Positions 15,032-23,941 of a stretch of 46,631 nt of DNA are shown piece after piece. The DNA is taken from NCBI GenBank assembly GCA_905201565.1, contig CAJKOS010000004.1, positions 1 to 46,631 of the forward strand, read 5' to 3'. A program made the translations under genes and the position numbers. The notes beneath the pieces were generated by a model. That model was not told the DNA's origin and did not search any database. It was given only the letters and a program-made list of their open reading frames with translations. Position 1 is the first letter of the stretch, and every line of letters starts with the position of its first letter. The DNA is from an uncultured Erysipelotrichaceae bacterium. Its GTDB lineage: Bacteria; Bacillota_I; Bacilli_A; Erysipelotrichales; Erysipelotrichaceae.

Positions 15032-16884
15032 CAGAACAGATCATTGTGCATGGAAGGCACAACTCTTCGGATGATGGTCATCACCAGCTTGCAGGCAACG
15101 ATGATTGCCACAATAATCAATCCAAGGTCCAGGTATTTCTGCCATGCATGGGCTGTTGTATGGGCAAAGAATGAACTGAAGGAAAGATCATCTGCCATAT
15201 GGGCACGGGCATGGTCTGTATAGGTACCTGAGATATCATGGCGCTTGTTGCCATTGCGTCCAAAGCTTGAAACATAGTCATTGATGGCACTTGTGGTTGT
15301 GATTTCATCTCCATCATGTTCTTTGAGGAAATCATCTTCCACAAGACCTGTAATCTCTGTTCCTCTTTCACTATAGAAAGCTATCACAAGCTTACCATCT
15401 GTCACATCCTGTACATTGAGCAATCGCCTTACGGCTTCCTTTGTCATAACTACCGGATAGAGGGCATCATCGCTGAAGTTTGCCCAGTAACCAGGAATTT
15501 CCTGCACACGGATTTTACTGATGCGGTTGTATGGCATACGGTCATCCTGGTAATGGTATTGCATATTGCCAAAGACAAACCGGTAGGCAGGGTTTTCTTT
15601 GCCAAGGGTGTGGTCCACTTCACATAGAACCCTAAGACCTTCCCCTGTCATATAGCTGCCAATCAATCGGTCATCTTCCTTGGTTTCACCAAGGCGCATC
15701 ATATCCGCAATATCGCGGTTTGTGATATCACCGCGTACAATTTCCCTTTGGAATGTGTTGCGGGGAATGATACTGATGGCATTGGTGTTACCACCTTCCT
15801 GCATATTCCATGCACTGGCAATCGCATCTGCCGCAAAGCTTTCCGTACCGCTCACATTTCCACTTTCATATGTATAATCCTGCGGCACACCAAGGCTGTG
15901 GTCACTATAACCGATGACCGTGTTTTCTTTGAGACCTCTTTCTTCAAGCTTCTTGTTTCTCGTGTTACGCAAAGTATCAATCGTCTTCTTCAGATCTTCA
16001 TCTTCCACGGTGTCCGCACTGCTTTGTACAATGGTATGCATGAGTAACTGATTGGTTTCAGGATCAATATCCACAACACCGAGTTTCTCCGCATCTGCAC
16101 CAGCGGAAACAATCCATGTATCATCCACCTGTTTTGCTTGTGACAAGCCATCCTTTGACTCTGCACTGATGATGAGGTCTATGCCATCACTGATTGTGGC
16201 AAGGGTTCCTGCATCCTCAGCATCACCGCCTTCTTTCATCATGCCGTGATACAGGCAGATGATGTAGTCAGCACCCTCATTTTCAAGCTTCTGCACAGAT
16301 TCATTTGCGGCATCGACCGCTTTCTTTACAGGGTATCTTCCATCTTCATCCAGGTCGTCCAACACACTATTGGATACTACGGAGAAGATACCGACCCTGA
16401 CACCATTTGTTTCAATGATCTTTGTCATTTCAAATGAATCACCATCAAGCCATGAAGCAATGGCTGCAGGTCCTTCTTCCTGACCACCTGCACTTTCCTT
16501 CATCGCTTCATATCCATAGATGAATTCCTCATCCCCAATGCCATAGGCATCATAGCCCATCTGCTTCATGAGCTGTAAAGATGGATTATCCCTGAACATC
16601 ACATCATAGGAAGAACCGGAAGAGAAACCGCCCGCATCAACTAACAGGCTGTCTTCTGTTTCATATTCTTTGATGAGTGTGGCAAGTTTTGCATAGCCTC
16701 CTGTGGATACATAGGCTTCATTTTCTGCATCATACGATTCCACCGGATCGATCATGGCATGCATATCGCCAGTAAACAGAATCCGCAGGGATGGTGTCGT
16801 TTCTTCTGCTTTGATGGGCAGGAAAGTTGGAATTGTCGTGAGTGCCAGCATAGTGGCAATTGTTTTATTCAAAAAATACTTCAT
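15031..16884 (-). CDS. Surface-anchored 5'-nucleotidase-like protein with degraded metal site
   Basis: About 617 residues: a signal peptide (FLNKTIATMLALTTIPTF), a metallophosphatase-like domain (about 30-300), a 5'-nucleotidase C-terminal domain (about 330-540), and a C-terminal membrane helix (LGLIIVAIIVACKLVM) with a basic tail, so it is exported and anchored by its C terminus. In active relatives the metal site uses DxH, DAGD, GNHE and GHSH. Here FTGDMHA is kept, but the others read DAGG, GDEE and AESKD, so catalysis is doubtful. The start is taken at 16884 (MKYFLNK). TACAAT with TGT in front (extended -10) ends 8 bases upstream and no ribosome site exists. An ATG at 16890 is the alternative. 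Confidence 0.85.
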   Translation of the reverse strand: MKYFLNKTIATMLALTTIPTFLPIKAEETTPSLRILFTGDMHAMIDPVESYDAENEAYVSTGGYAKLATLIKEYETEDSLLVDAGGFSSGSSYDVMFRDNPSLQLMKQMGYDAYGIGDEEFIYGYEAMKESAGGQEEGPAAIASWLDGDSFEMTKIIETNGVRVGIFSVVSNSVLDDLDEDGRYPVKKAVDAANESVQKLENEGADYIICLYHGMMKEGGDAEDAGTLATISDGIDLIISAESKDGLSQAKQVDDTWIVSAGADAEKLGVVDIDPETNQLLMHTIVQSSADTVEDEDLKKTIDTLRNTRNKKLEERGLKENTVIGYSDHSLGVPQDYTYESGNVSGTESFAADAIASAWNMQEGGNTNAISIIPRNTFQREIVRGDITNRDIADMMRLGETKEDDRLIGSYMTGEGLRVLCEVDHTLGKENPAYRFVFGNMQYHYQDDRMPYNRISKIRVQEIPGYWANFSDDALYPVVMTKEAVRRLLNVQDVTDGKLVIAFYSERGTEITGLVEDDFLKEHDGDEITTTSAINDYVSSFGRNGNKRHDISGTYTDHARAHMADDLSFSSFFAHTTAHAWQKYLDLGLIIVAIIVACKLVMTIIRRVVPSMHNDLF

Positions 16885-16942
16885 ACGCATTAATTGTAAC
16901 AGATTGGAAAGAAGTAGGAGATGTAAGATATGCCAAAAATAC

Positions 16943-16966
16943 AAAAAGCCAGGCATAATACCTGGC
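16943..16966 (-). terminator. Terminator of the PTS operon
   Basis: GCCAGG (16948-16953) pairs with CCTGGC (16961-16966) around a 7-base loop. TTTTTG follows on the minus strand. Confidence 0.9.
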
Positions 16967-16998
16967 CTTTCAAAAAGGGGAATGAAGAATCGTAATAC

Positions 16999-18474
16999 TT
17001 AATTGCAGAGTTTCTTGAACTCATCCGCAACTGCCTGTACCTGTGTACCAACGACTACCTGTACAGAGTTCTTGCCAGGTCTGATGACACCAGCAACACC
17101 TGCAGACTTGATCTTTGCTTCATCAACAAGTGTGTAGTCCTTGATTTCTAGACGGAGTCTGGTAATGCAGTTATCAACAGATGTGACATTTTCCTTTCCA
17201 CCAAGTCCTTCAAGAATGATTCTTGCAACTTCTGTGTAGTTGTTGTTGGAAAGTGTAAGTGTCTTTTCAGCCTCTGTATCTTCTTCTTCTCTGCCTGGTG
17301 TTGTCAGGTTGAACTTTGTGATAGCAAAGTAGAACACGAGGTAGAAGACAACAAATGCAGCAATACCGAGAGGAATGATCATCCATGTATTCTGAGCAGC
17401 CGGCAGGGATGCGGAGAATACGAGGTCAGTAGCACCAGCGGAGAACATGAAGCCGGCACGGAAACCAGTGTAGTATGTGATGACTGTGAAGATACCATAC
17501 AGTGCAGCATACACTACATAGAGCGGGAAGCACAGGAACATGAAACCGAATTCGAATGGTTCTGTGACACCGCAGACAAATGCGCAGATTGCTGCAGAAG
17601 TAACCAGACCAATAGCTGCCTTCTTATTCTTTGCGGCACGTACCATAGCAACAGCAGCACCGGCAATACCGAACATCATGCAAGGGAAGAAGCCTGACAT
17701 GTACATACCAAGGCTCCAGCCCACGTCAGCACTTGTCAAACCATTCCAGAAGTTTGTGAGGTCACCGAGACCGATTGTGTCAAACCAGAATACGTTGTTG
17801 AGCGCATGGTGGAGACCAGTCGGGATGAGGAGTCTGTTGAAGAATGCATAGAGACCTGCGCCAAAGCCGCCCATACTGACGATAGCATCACCAAGAGCAA
17901 CCAGTGCATTGAAGATGATCGGCCATACGAACAGAAGGATGACAGAAACGATAATGGAAACAAGACCTGTAACGATGGAAACAAATCTCTTGCCGCTGAA
18001 GAATGCGAGCCAGTCAGGCATGCGTATGTTCTTGAACTTGTTATAGCATGTAGAACCGATGATAGCAGCGAGAATACCGATGAAAGCATTACCTGCAGTC
18101 TTCTGGAAGGCGATGTAAGTAGATGTGCCTTCTGTCAGGTTCATGAATGGCAGAGCGCTGACAACGCCAACACTCAGCAGCTGTGTGATGACAAGGTAGG
18201 AAACAAGACCTGCAAGAGCAGATGTACCATCATGATCATCAGCAAGACCAACAGCAGCACCGACTGCGAAGAGCCATGCCATGTTGTCGATCAAAGCACC
18301 ACCAGCTTTGATGAGAATGAAACCGGCTGTATATGCAAAACCGGTTGTAGCACCCTGTGCACCCATAGCAGCTGGGGCAAGAGCGTAACCGATACCCATC
18401 AGGATACCGCAGATAGGAAGCGCAGCAACAGGCAGCATCAATGCCTTACCGAGCTTCTGCAAGAATTTCATCAT
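16999..18474 (-). CDS. PTS transporter IIBC, N-acetylglucosamine/glucose type
   Basis: A 491-residue permease that imports and phosphorylates sugar. The N-terminal IIC domain (residues 1-390, about ten hydrophobic segments) has GLHHALNNVFWF, the MYMSGFFPCMMFGIAGAA block and VTEPFEFGFMFL (the glucose-family GITEP-like motif). The C-terminal IIB domain (about 410-491) has DNCITRLRLEIKD, whose Cys carries the phosphate. The HHALN/FPxMMFG pattern is closer to NagE than to PtsG, so N-acetylglucosamine is the favoured substrate, with glucose as the alternative. There is no fused IIA; the next gene upstream supplies it. GGAGG lies 8 bases before the ATG. The operon order is antiterminator gene, IIA, IIBC. 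Confidence 0.9.
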   Translation of the reverse strand: MMKFLQKLGKALMLPVAALPICGILMGIGYALAPAAMGAQGATTGFAYTAGFILIKAGGALIDNMAWLFAVGAAVGLADDHDGTSALAGLVSYLVITQLLSVGVVSALPFMNLTEGTSTYIAFQKTAGNAFIGILAAIIGSTCYNKFKNIRMPDWLAFFSGKRFVSIVTGLVSIIVSVILLFVWPIIFNALVALGDAIVSMGGFGAGLYAFFNRLLIPTGLHHALNNVFWFDTIGLGDLTNFWNGLTSADVGWSLGMYMSGFFPCMMFGIAGAAVAMVRAAKNKKAAIGLVTSAAICAFVCGVTEPFEFGFMFLCFPLYVVYAALYGIFTVITYYTGFRAGFMFSAGATDLVFSASLPAAQNTWMIIPLGIAAFVVFYLVFYFAITKFNLTTPGREEEDTEAEKTLTLSNNNYTEVARIILEGLGGKENVTSVDNCITRLRLEIKDYTLVDEAKIKSAGVAGVIRPGKNSVQVVVGTQVQAVADEFKKLCN

Positions 18475-18514
18475 ACTTTAATCCTCCTCTATAATGAAAT
18501 TACCTATTACTTGA

Positions 18515-18534
18515 GACCACACCCCCATGTGGTC
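18515..18534 (-). other. Hairpin between IIA and IIBC genes
   Basis: GACCACA (18515-18521) and TGTGGTC (18528-18534) form a 7-bp stem with a 6-base C-rich loop. There is no T-run, so it is not a terminator. It may be an mRNA processing or stability element that sets the IIA:IIBC ratio. Confidence 0.4.
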
Positions 18535-18542
18535 CGGAAGCC

Positions 18543-19028
18543 TTATTTGTCTTTGACTGTCACAAGATCATTTCCTGCAACAGCACTGCATGGTGCATCA
18601 CTTTCCACCGATGCATAGTTACCGGTGTTTGTGACAACCATCATCACCGTTGGGTCATATCCGGCAGCTTTGATCACATCGAGATCCGCTGTCAGAAGCA
18701 GATCGCCACGCTTTACGCTGTCGCCCTGCTTGACATGGGCTGTAAAGCCTTCACCCTTGAGGTTGACCGTATCGATGCCGACATGCAGCAGCACCTCAAC
18801 TCCATCCGGCGAAGTAATACCAACCGCATGCAGGGTGTTGAACAACATGGTAATCGAGCCATCACATGGGGAAACGATCTTTCCATCTGATGGAACGATA
18901 GCTGCACCTTTGCCCAACAGCTCTTGTGAGAAAGTAGGATCGCTGACTTCGCTCATCTTCACCGCATTGCCATTACATGGTGAACCAAGCACATGTGCAG
19001 AGACCTTTTTCTTGAGAAAACTGAACAT
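18543..19028 (-). CDS. crr: PTS glucose-type IIA component
   Basis: A 161-residue cytoplasmic IIA(Glc)-like phosphocarrier. It passes phosphate from HPr to the IIB domain. The block VLLHVGIDTVNLKGEGFT near residue 88 holds the phosphorylated His, and VPSDGKIVSPCDGSI (about 47-62) is the other conserved stretch. The start at 19028 (MFSFLKKK) is preferred because AAGGAG lies 5 bases upstream. The earlier in-frame GTG would overlap the ribosome site. It directly follows the end of the antiterminator gene and is co-transcribed with IIBC. Confidence 0.92.
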   Translation of the reverse strand: MFSFLKKKVSAHVLGSPCNGNAVKMSEVSDPTFSQELLGKGAAIVPSDGKIVSPCDGSITMLFNTLHAVGITSPDGVEVLLHVGIDTVNLKGEGFTAHVKQGDSVKRGDLLLTADLDVIKAAGYDPTVMMVVTNTGNYASVESDAPCSAVAGNDLVTVKDK

Positions 19029-19030
19029 CT

Positions 19031-19869
19031 TCACTCCTTTCTACCGGAAGCCCGGTGAATATGTATGGTCAGATATATCATCTCTTCTTCGGAAATGCGT
19101 GTTCTGCATGTCTGTTCGATATAATCTGCCACAAGACAACTCGCATGGTATTCCGCAGGACAACTCTTGCGGATGGAGTCCGATAACTCCATCATGGTTT
19201 CGTTTGATGTTTCGTGTCTATACACCCTTTGCAACAAAAACTTGATATGTGTTGCAAAGCGTTCATAGGCAAGGGAACTTTCATCAAAGTGTGCGTACCC
19301 ATGTCATTCTCCACAATGGAAATGATCTGCCGCATCTGCTGTGGAAAGTTCATCGCCTGATGAATTTCCGTACCATATTCCGCATTCACAAAGTGCAGGG
19401 CAATAAACCCGGCTTCATCTTCACCAAGGTGTACCCCAAACCTCTGGTTGATGAGATCAACCGCATAGCTGCCAAGCAGATATTCCTGTTTATAGAAACT
19501 CTTGATTTCAAATAGCAATGCATTTTCCAGAGTGATGTTCTGTTTACTGCGTTCAATCGCAAAGCTGATGTGGTCAGTCAATGTCACATACAGCATCGGA
19601 TTGAGTTTGACATTGAGTACTTGTTTTGCATGGGTGATGATTTCATCCGTCACCGCCACATGATCAGCAGGTATTTTTTCCAACAGTTCCATGAACTGTT
19701 CAAACTGTGTCGTGTTGTCGAGCCGGAAGATCTTCTCAGCACGGCTCTCATCTACTTCTGCACCTGGTTTCTGTTTGAAACCAATACCACGACCCATGAC
19801 AACAACTTCTCTTCCGGCACTGTCATGTGTAGAAATAATGTTGTTATTGATCACCTTTTCAATGATCAT
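19031..19869 (-). pseudogene. BglG/LicT-family transcription antiterminator with a frameshift in PRD2
   Basis: The gene encodes an RNA-binding CAT domain (MIIEKVINNNIISTHDSAG and VVVMGRGIGFKQK, residues 1-56), then PRD1 (about 65-170) and PRD2. The frame is continuous to about 19290, where it passes IVENDMGTH and then runs in the wrong frame to a stop at 19192. The second half of PRD2 (FDESSLAYERFATHIKFLLQ to IHRASGRKE) is intact in another frame down to 19031. The break lies in GTGTGCG (19289-19295, plus strand) and fits gain of a CA repeat unit. As written, a protein with CAT, PRD1 and half of PRD2 is made. It may still bind the RAT but lose sugar control. A sequencing error is possible. 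Confidence 0.85.
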
Positions 19870-19891
19870 CAGACCTTCCCCCTCTCTGCCC

Positions 19892-19965
19892 AAAAAAATA
19901 AACCAGATATGTGAACATAAAATGCTGTCCACAACATCTGGTTTTGCCTTCTTCAGTAACAATCC
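19892..19965 (-). promoter_or_regulatory. RAT antiterminator site overlapping an intrinsic terminator
   Basis: On the minus strand the leader carries GGATTGTTACTG followed by GGCAAAACC (19940-19965), the hallmark of the RNA site bound by LicT/SacT/GlcT-type proteins. It is 26 bases, about 3 shorter than usual in the apical stem. Its 3' end overlaps the 5' arm of a terminator: AACCAGAT near 19936-19943 pairs with ATCTGGTT at 19901-19908, followed by an AT-rich T-run (19892-19899). Antiterminator binding would let transcription enter its own gene and the PTS genes. Confidence 0.9.
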
Positions 19966-19971
19966 ATTCTT

Positions 19972-20013
19972 GTTGAGCGCTTACATTTTTACATGAGTAA
20001 TTTTGAATGTCAA
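19972..20013 (-). promoter_or_regulatory. Promoter of the PTS operon with a cre-like site
   Basis: TTGACA (20008-20013) is followed after 16 bases by TAAAAA (or after 17 by AAAAAT), preceded by TG. Immediately downstream, TGTAAGCGCTCAAC (19972-19985) matches the core of CcpA cre sites (TGWAANCGNTNNCA) except at its last two bases. A site at +1 would repress, so catabolite repression is likely layered on antitermination. Confidence 0.65.
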
Positions 20014-20047
20014 TAGCAATTTGTCAAAAACTTAACATTTGTTATTG

Positions 20048-20082
20048 AAAAAGAAAGACACTACCTCACAGGAGGCAGTGCC
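20048..20082 (-). terminator. Terminator of rpoBC
   Basis: GGCACTGCCTC and GAGGTAGTGTC (20072-20082 with 20057-20067, read on minus) form an 11-bp stem with two G-U pairs around a 4-base loop. CTTTCTTTTT follows. Confidence 0.88.
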
Positions 20083-20089
20083 TGTTCAA

Positions 20090-23000
20090 TTAGTTATCCT
20101 TCATCTTGCGCAGCTGTGAAAGAATTGTATCATTCGGATCGAATGTGAATTCTGGTTCACCACCGTTCAGAACTTCTTCAGGCAGTTTCTGTGCTGTGAC
20201 TGCAGCCAGTTCAGCATTACGCTCTTCGCGGGCCTGCTTCAGCTGGGCAGCACGGGCATTGATTCTGCGGGAAGTCTCACGGTCGAAGTTGCGTCCGGTA
20301 CCAGCCGGAATGAGCTTACCGATGATGACATTTTCCTTGAGACCTTCAAGGTGGTCAACCTTACCCTTGACAGCAGCTTCGGTGAGAACTCTTGTTGTTT
20401 CCTGGAAGGAAGCAGCAGAGAGGAAGGAATCGGTTTCGACTGCAGACTTGGAAATACCAAGCAGAATCGGACCGAACTTTGCCGGTGTCTTGCCTTCATC
20501 GAGCAGATTCTCGTTGATGGCATTCATGTGGGCAAGAGACAATGTCTGACCAGCAGAGAGACCCGAGTCATTGCCTTCAAGGACGATGACCTTCTTCAGC
20601 ATCTGCTTGATCATAACTTCAAGGTGCTTGTCGGAAATATCGATGGACTGTGTGGAATATACCTTCTTGACTTCCTTGAGGATGTATTCCTGTACAGCTC
20701 TTACACCAGCAACTTCCAGCAGTTCCTTCGGTGCAATCTGACCTTCTGTCAGCTTTTCACCCGCATGAACCTTGGAACCGATCTTGATCCACTGACGGAT
20801 TGTCTGGGAAAGGTCGCACTTGTGTTCGATGCTTTCCTTTTCACCTGTGACAGTGATGATCATACCTGTATTGCCTTCCTGTTCACGGATATCGGTGATT
20901 TCACCATCGATCTTGGCAATAACCGCAACACCCTTCGGTGTACGTGCTTCGAACAATTCTTCGACACGAGGAAGACCCTGTGTAATATCACCATTCTGTG
21001 TCGCAACACCACCGGTGTGGAAGTTTCTCATGGTCAGCTGTGTACCAGGTTCACCAATCGCCTGGGCAGCCATGATACCAACTGCTTCACCTTCTTCAAC
21101 AAGGTTGCCTGTTGCCATGTTACGGCCATAGCACTTGCGGCAGATACCCCTTGTGGATTCACATGTGAAGACATTGCGGATATATGCTTCCTTCACACCA
21201 GCATCGACGCACTTCTGTGCCAGTTCATCGGTGATATATTCATCCGCATCGACGATCACTTCACCAGTACTAGGATCAGTGATTGGCTGCTGGGTATAAC
21301 GACCGACAATTCTGTCAAAGAACTTCTCGATGATGGAGTTGTTCTTCTTATCGACGATATCGGAGACAAGGTAGCCTCTTTCTGTTCCACAGTCATCTTC
21401 AGCGATGATGACTTCCTGAGCGACATCGACAAGTCTTCTTGTCAGGTATCCGGACTCAGCAGTCTTGAGGGCGGTATCGGTAAGACCTTTACGTACACCA
21501 TGGGTGGAAATAAAGAACTCGGATACGCTCATACCTTCACGGAAGCAGGACTTGATCGGGACTTCGATGATAGAAGGCTGATATTCCTTCTTGGACTTGG
21601 ACTGTGTCGGACGGGCCATAAGACCTCTCATACCGGCAAGCTGGGTGAAGTGGTTCTTGTTACCGCGGGCACCAGAGACAGCCATCATGTTGATAGGGTT
21701 CATACGTGGCAGGGATTCCATCAGTGTATCACCGACTTTATCCTTGACACCTGCCCAGAGTTCCTGGTAGGCACGGTCCCACTCCTGCATGGTGAGAAGA
21801 CCTCTGTCTCTCAACATATTGAGTTCATCAGCCTTCTTCTGGCCTTCTTCGACCATTTCATCCTTATGCGGAGCGACCTTGATATCGCTAAGCGATACGG
21901 TCATACCAGCAATTGTGGAATACAGGTATCCCATGTCCTTGAGGGCATCGAGGATATCGCTTGTACCATTGATGTTGTACTTGTCGAACACTGCAGCAAT
22001 CAGGTTGCCGAGGTCCTTCTTCTTGAATTCACCATGAACCTTACGGGAAGTGATTTCCTTCTTGATGTCTGTGCCCATCGGGACAAAGTCATCATCCGGT
22101 GTCACCTTGAGGTTGCTGGCAGTTGTTTCGTTGATATATGGGAAATCTGCAGGCAATACACTGTTGAAGATGATCTTACCAACAGAAGTCAGAAGATAGC
22201 AGCTGTTCTGGTAATCAGTGAAGCATGTCTTGCCTATCGTATTAGCCGGTAATGCAATTCTGCTGTGCAGGTGGACAACACCTGTCTGATATGCCATCAG
22301 TACTTCATCAGGGTTCTTGAAGACATGGGCTTCATTGTCACCATACTGTCTCCATCTTGCACTTTCCGCATGTTCACCCATAGCTTCAAGAGCATCAGCC
22401 TTGGCATAGAACTCTTCTGCAGTTTCTTCCATGTTCAGATAGAAGTTACCAAGGACAAGGTCCTGACCAGGGGTAACGATCGGCTTACCATCCTTAGGAC
22501 CAAGGATGTTGTTGGAACCGAGCATCAGAATTTCTGTCTCAGCTCTTGCCATCTCACTGAGTGGAAGATGGACAGCCATCTGGTCACCGTCGAAGTCAGC
22601 GTTGAATGCCGGACATACGAGCGGATGGACACGGATTGCTCTTCCTTCGACAAGAATCGGGAAGAATGCCTGGATACCAAGTCTGTGCAGGGTAGGTGCA
22701 CGGTTGAGGAATACAGGGTGGTCAGCGATGACCTTTTCCACGACATCCCATACACGTGGATCCTGCTTGTTGATGAGTTTTTCAGCAGTCTTTGGATTGG
22801 AGGCAATCTGTTCATTGACCAGTTCGTTGATAACGAATGGCTTATAGAGCTGGATTGCCATTTCCTTTGGCAGACCGCACTGCCACATCTTGAGATATGG
22901 ACCGATGGCGATAACGGAACGACCAGAGAAGTCAACACGCTTACCGAGCAGGTTCTGACGGAACCGGCCCTGCTTACCCTTGAGGGCATGGGAAAGAGAC

Positions 23001-23941
23001 TTGAGCGCTCTTCCACCTGCACCTGTAATCGGCTTGGAACGGCGGCCATTATCAATCAGCGCATCGACTGCTTCCTGCAGCATACGCTTTTCATTCTGCA
23101 CGATGATAGCAGGTGTACCAAGTTCGAGCAGTTTCTTCAGACGGTTGTTACGGGTGATGACACGGCGGTAGAGATCGTTGAGATCACTTGTCGCAAAGCG
23201 GCCACCATCGAGCTGTAACATCGGACGAAGATCTGGTGGAATAACCGGCAGTACGGTGAGTACCATCCATTCCGGCTTGTTGTCGGAATGGAGGAATGCT
23301 TCAACGGTTTCCAGTCTCTTGATGAGCTTCTTGCGCTTATCGCCCTTGGCTCCTTCAAGTTCCTGGATGATGTTGTCATATTCACCCTGCAGGTCTACCT
23401 GTTCAAGCAGTGTCTTGACAGCTTCAGCACCTGTGCCGGCATTGAAGCTTCCCGGACCATAAATTGCCGTGTTTTCACGGAATTCACGTTCTGAGAGAAT
23501 CTGCTTGTAAGCAAGACCTGTATCACCTGGATCAGTGACAATCCAGGAAACGAAGTAGACAACTTCTTCAAGCTGCTTTGGTGGCACATTGAGCAGCAGG
23601 GACATACGGGAAGGAATGCCGCGCAGATACCAGATATGGGCAACTGGTGCAGCAAGTTCGATGTGTCCCATACGTTCACGACGTACGCTGCTCTTTGTGA
23701 TTTCAACACCACAGCGGTCACAGACTACACCCTGATAACGGATTTTCTTGTACTTTCCGCAGGCACATTCCCAGTCCTTTGTCGGACCGAAAATGCGTTC
23801 GCAGAACAGACCATCCTTTTCAGGTTTCTGAGAACGATAGTTGATTGTCTCTGGCTTTTTGACTTCGCCATAAGACCATTCACGGATTTTATCGGGTGAT
23901 GCGAGTCCGATTTTGATTGCGGTGAAGTTGTTAATGTTCAT
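20090..23941 (-). CDS. rpoC: RNA polymerase beta' subunit
   Basis: A 1283-residue largest subunit of RNA polymerase. Visible features in order: an N-terminal zinc finger ([22 protein letters not shown], about 58-79), a clamp and lid region, [16 protein letters not shown] with the three Asp that hold the catalytic Mg2+, a trigger-loop/bridge region with [12 protein letters not shown], and a second zinc site ([15 protein letters not shown]). The length is somewhat above Bacillus RpoC. The ATG directly follows the rpoB TAA (TAAATG), with GAGGAGG just upstream inside rpoB, so translation is coupled. It ends at a strong terminator. Confidence 0.99.
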   Translation of the reverse strand: MNINNFTAIKIGLASPDKIREWSYGEVKKPETINYRSQKPEKDGLFCERIFGPTKDWECACGKYKKIRYQGVVCDRCGVEITKSSVRRERMGHIELAAPVAHIWYLRGIPSRMSLLLNVPPKQLEEVVYFVSWIVTDPGDTGLAYKQILSEREFRENTAIYGPGSFNAGTGAEAVKTLLEQVDLQGEYDNIIQELEGAKGDKRKKLIKRLETVEAFLHSDNKPEWMVLTVLPVIPPDLRPMLQLDGGRFATSDLNDLYRRVITRNNRLKKLLELGTPAIIVQNEKRMLQEAVDALIDNGRRSKPITGAGGRALKSLSHALKGKQGRFRQNLLGKRVDFSGRSVIAIGPYLKMWQCGLPKEMAIQLYKPFVINELVNEQIASNPKTAEKLINKQDPRVWDVVEKVIADHPVFLNRAPTLHRLGIQAFFPILVEGRAIRVHPLVCPAFNADFDGDQMAVHLPLSEMARAETEILMLGSNNILGPKDGKPIVTPGQDLVLGNFYLNMEETAEEFYAKADALEAMGEHAESARWRQYGDNEAHVFKNPDEVLMAYQTGVVHLHSRIALPANTIGKTCFTDYQNSCYLLTSVGKIIFNSVLPADFPYINETTASNLKVTPDDDFVPMGTDIKKEITSRKVHGEFKKKDLGNLIAAVFDKYNINGTSDILDALKDMGYLYSTIAGMTVSLSDIKVAPHKDEMVEEGQKKADELNMLRDRGLLTMQEWDRAYQELWAGVKDKVGDTLMESLPRMNPINMMAVSGARGNKNHFTQLAGMRGLMARPTQSKSKKEYQPSIIEVPIKSCFREGMSVSEFFISTHGVRKGLTDTALKTAESGYLTRRLVDVAQEVIIAEDDCGTERGYLVSDIVDKKNNSIIEKFFDRIVGRYTQQPITDPSTGEVIVDADEYITDELAQKCVDAGVKEAYIRNVFTCESTRGICRKCYGRNMATGNLVEEGEAVGIMAAQAIGEPGTQLTMRNFHTGGVATQNGDITQGLPRVEELFEARTPKGVAVIAKIDGEITDIREQEGNTGMIITVTGEKESIEHKCDLSQTIRQWIKIGSKVHAGEKLTEGQIAPKELLEVAGVRAVQEYILKEVKKVYSTQSIDISDKHLEVMIKQMLKKVIVLEGNDSGLSAGQTLSLAHMNAINENLLDEGKTPAKFGPILLGISKSAVETDSFLSAASFQETTRVLTEAAVKGKVDHLEGLKENVIIGKLIPAGTGRNFDRETSRRINARAAQLKQAREERNAELAAVTAQKLPEEVLNGGEPEFTFDPNDTILSQLRKMKDN

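Noticed and set aside
20351..22252. A plus-strand open frame of about 633 codons opposite rpoC
   Set aside because: Same antisense effect of a strongly biased gene. No expression signals or family features.
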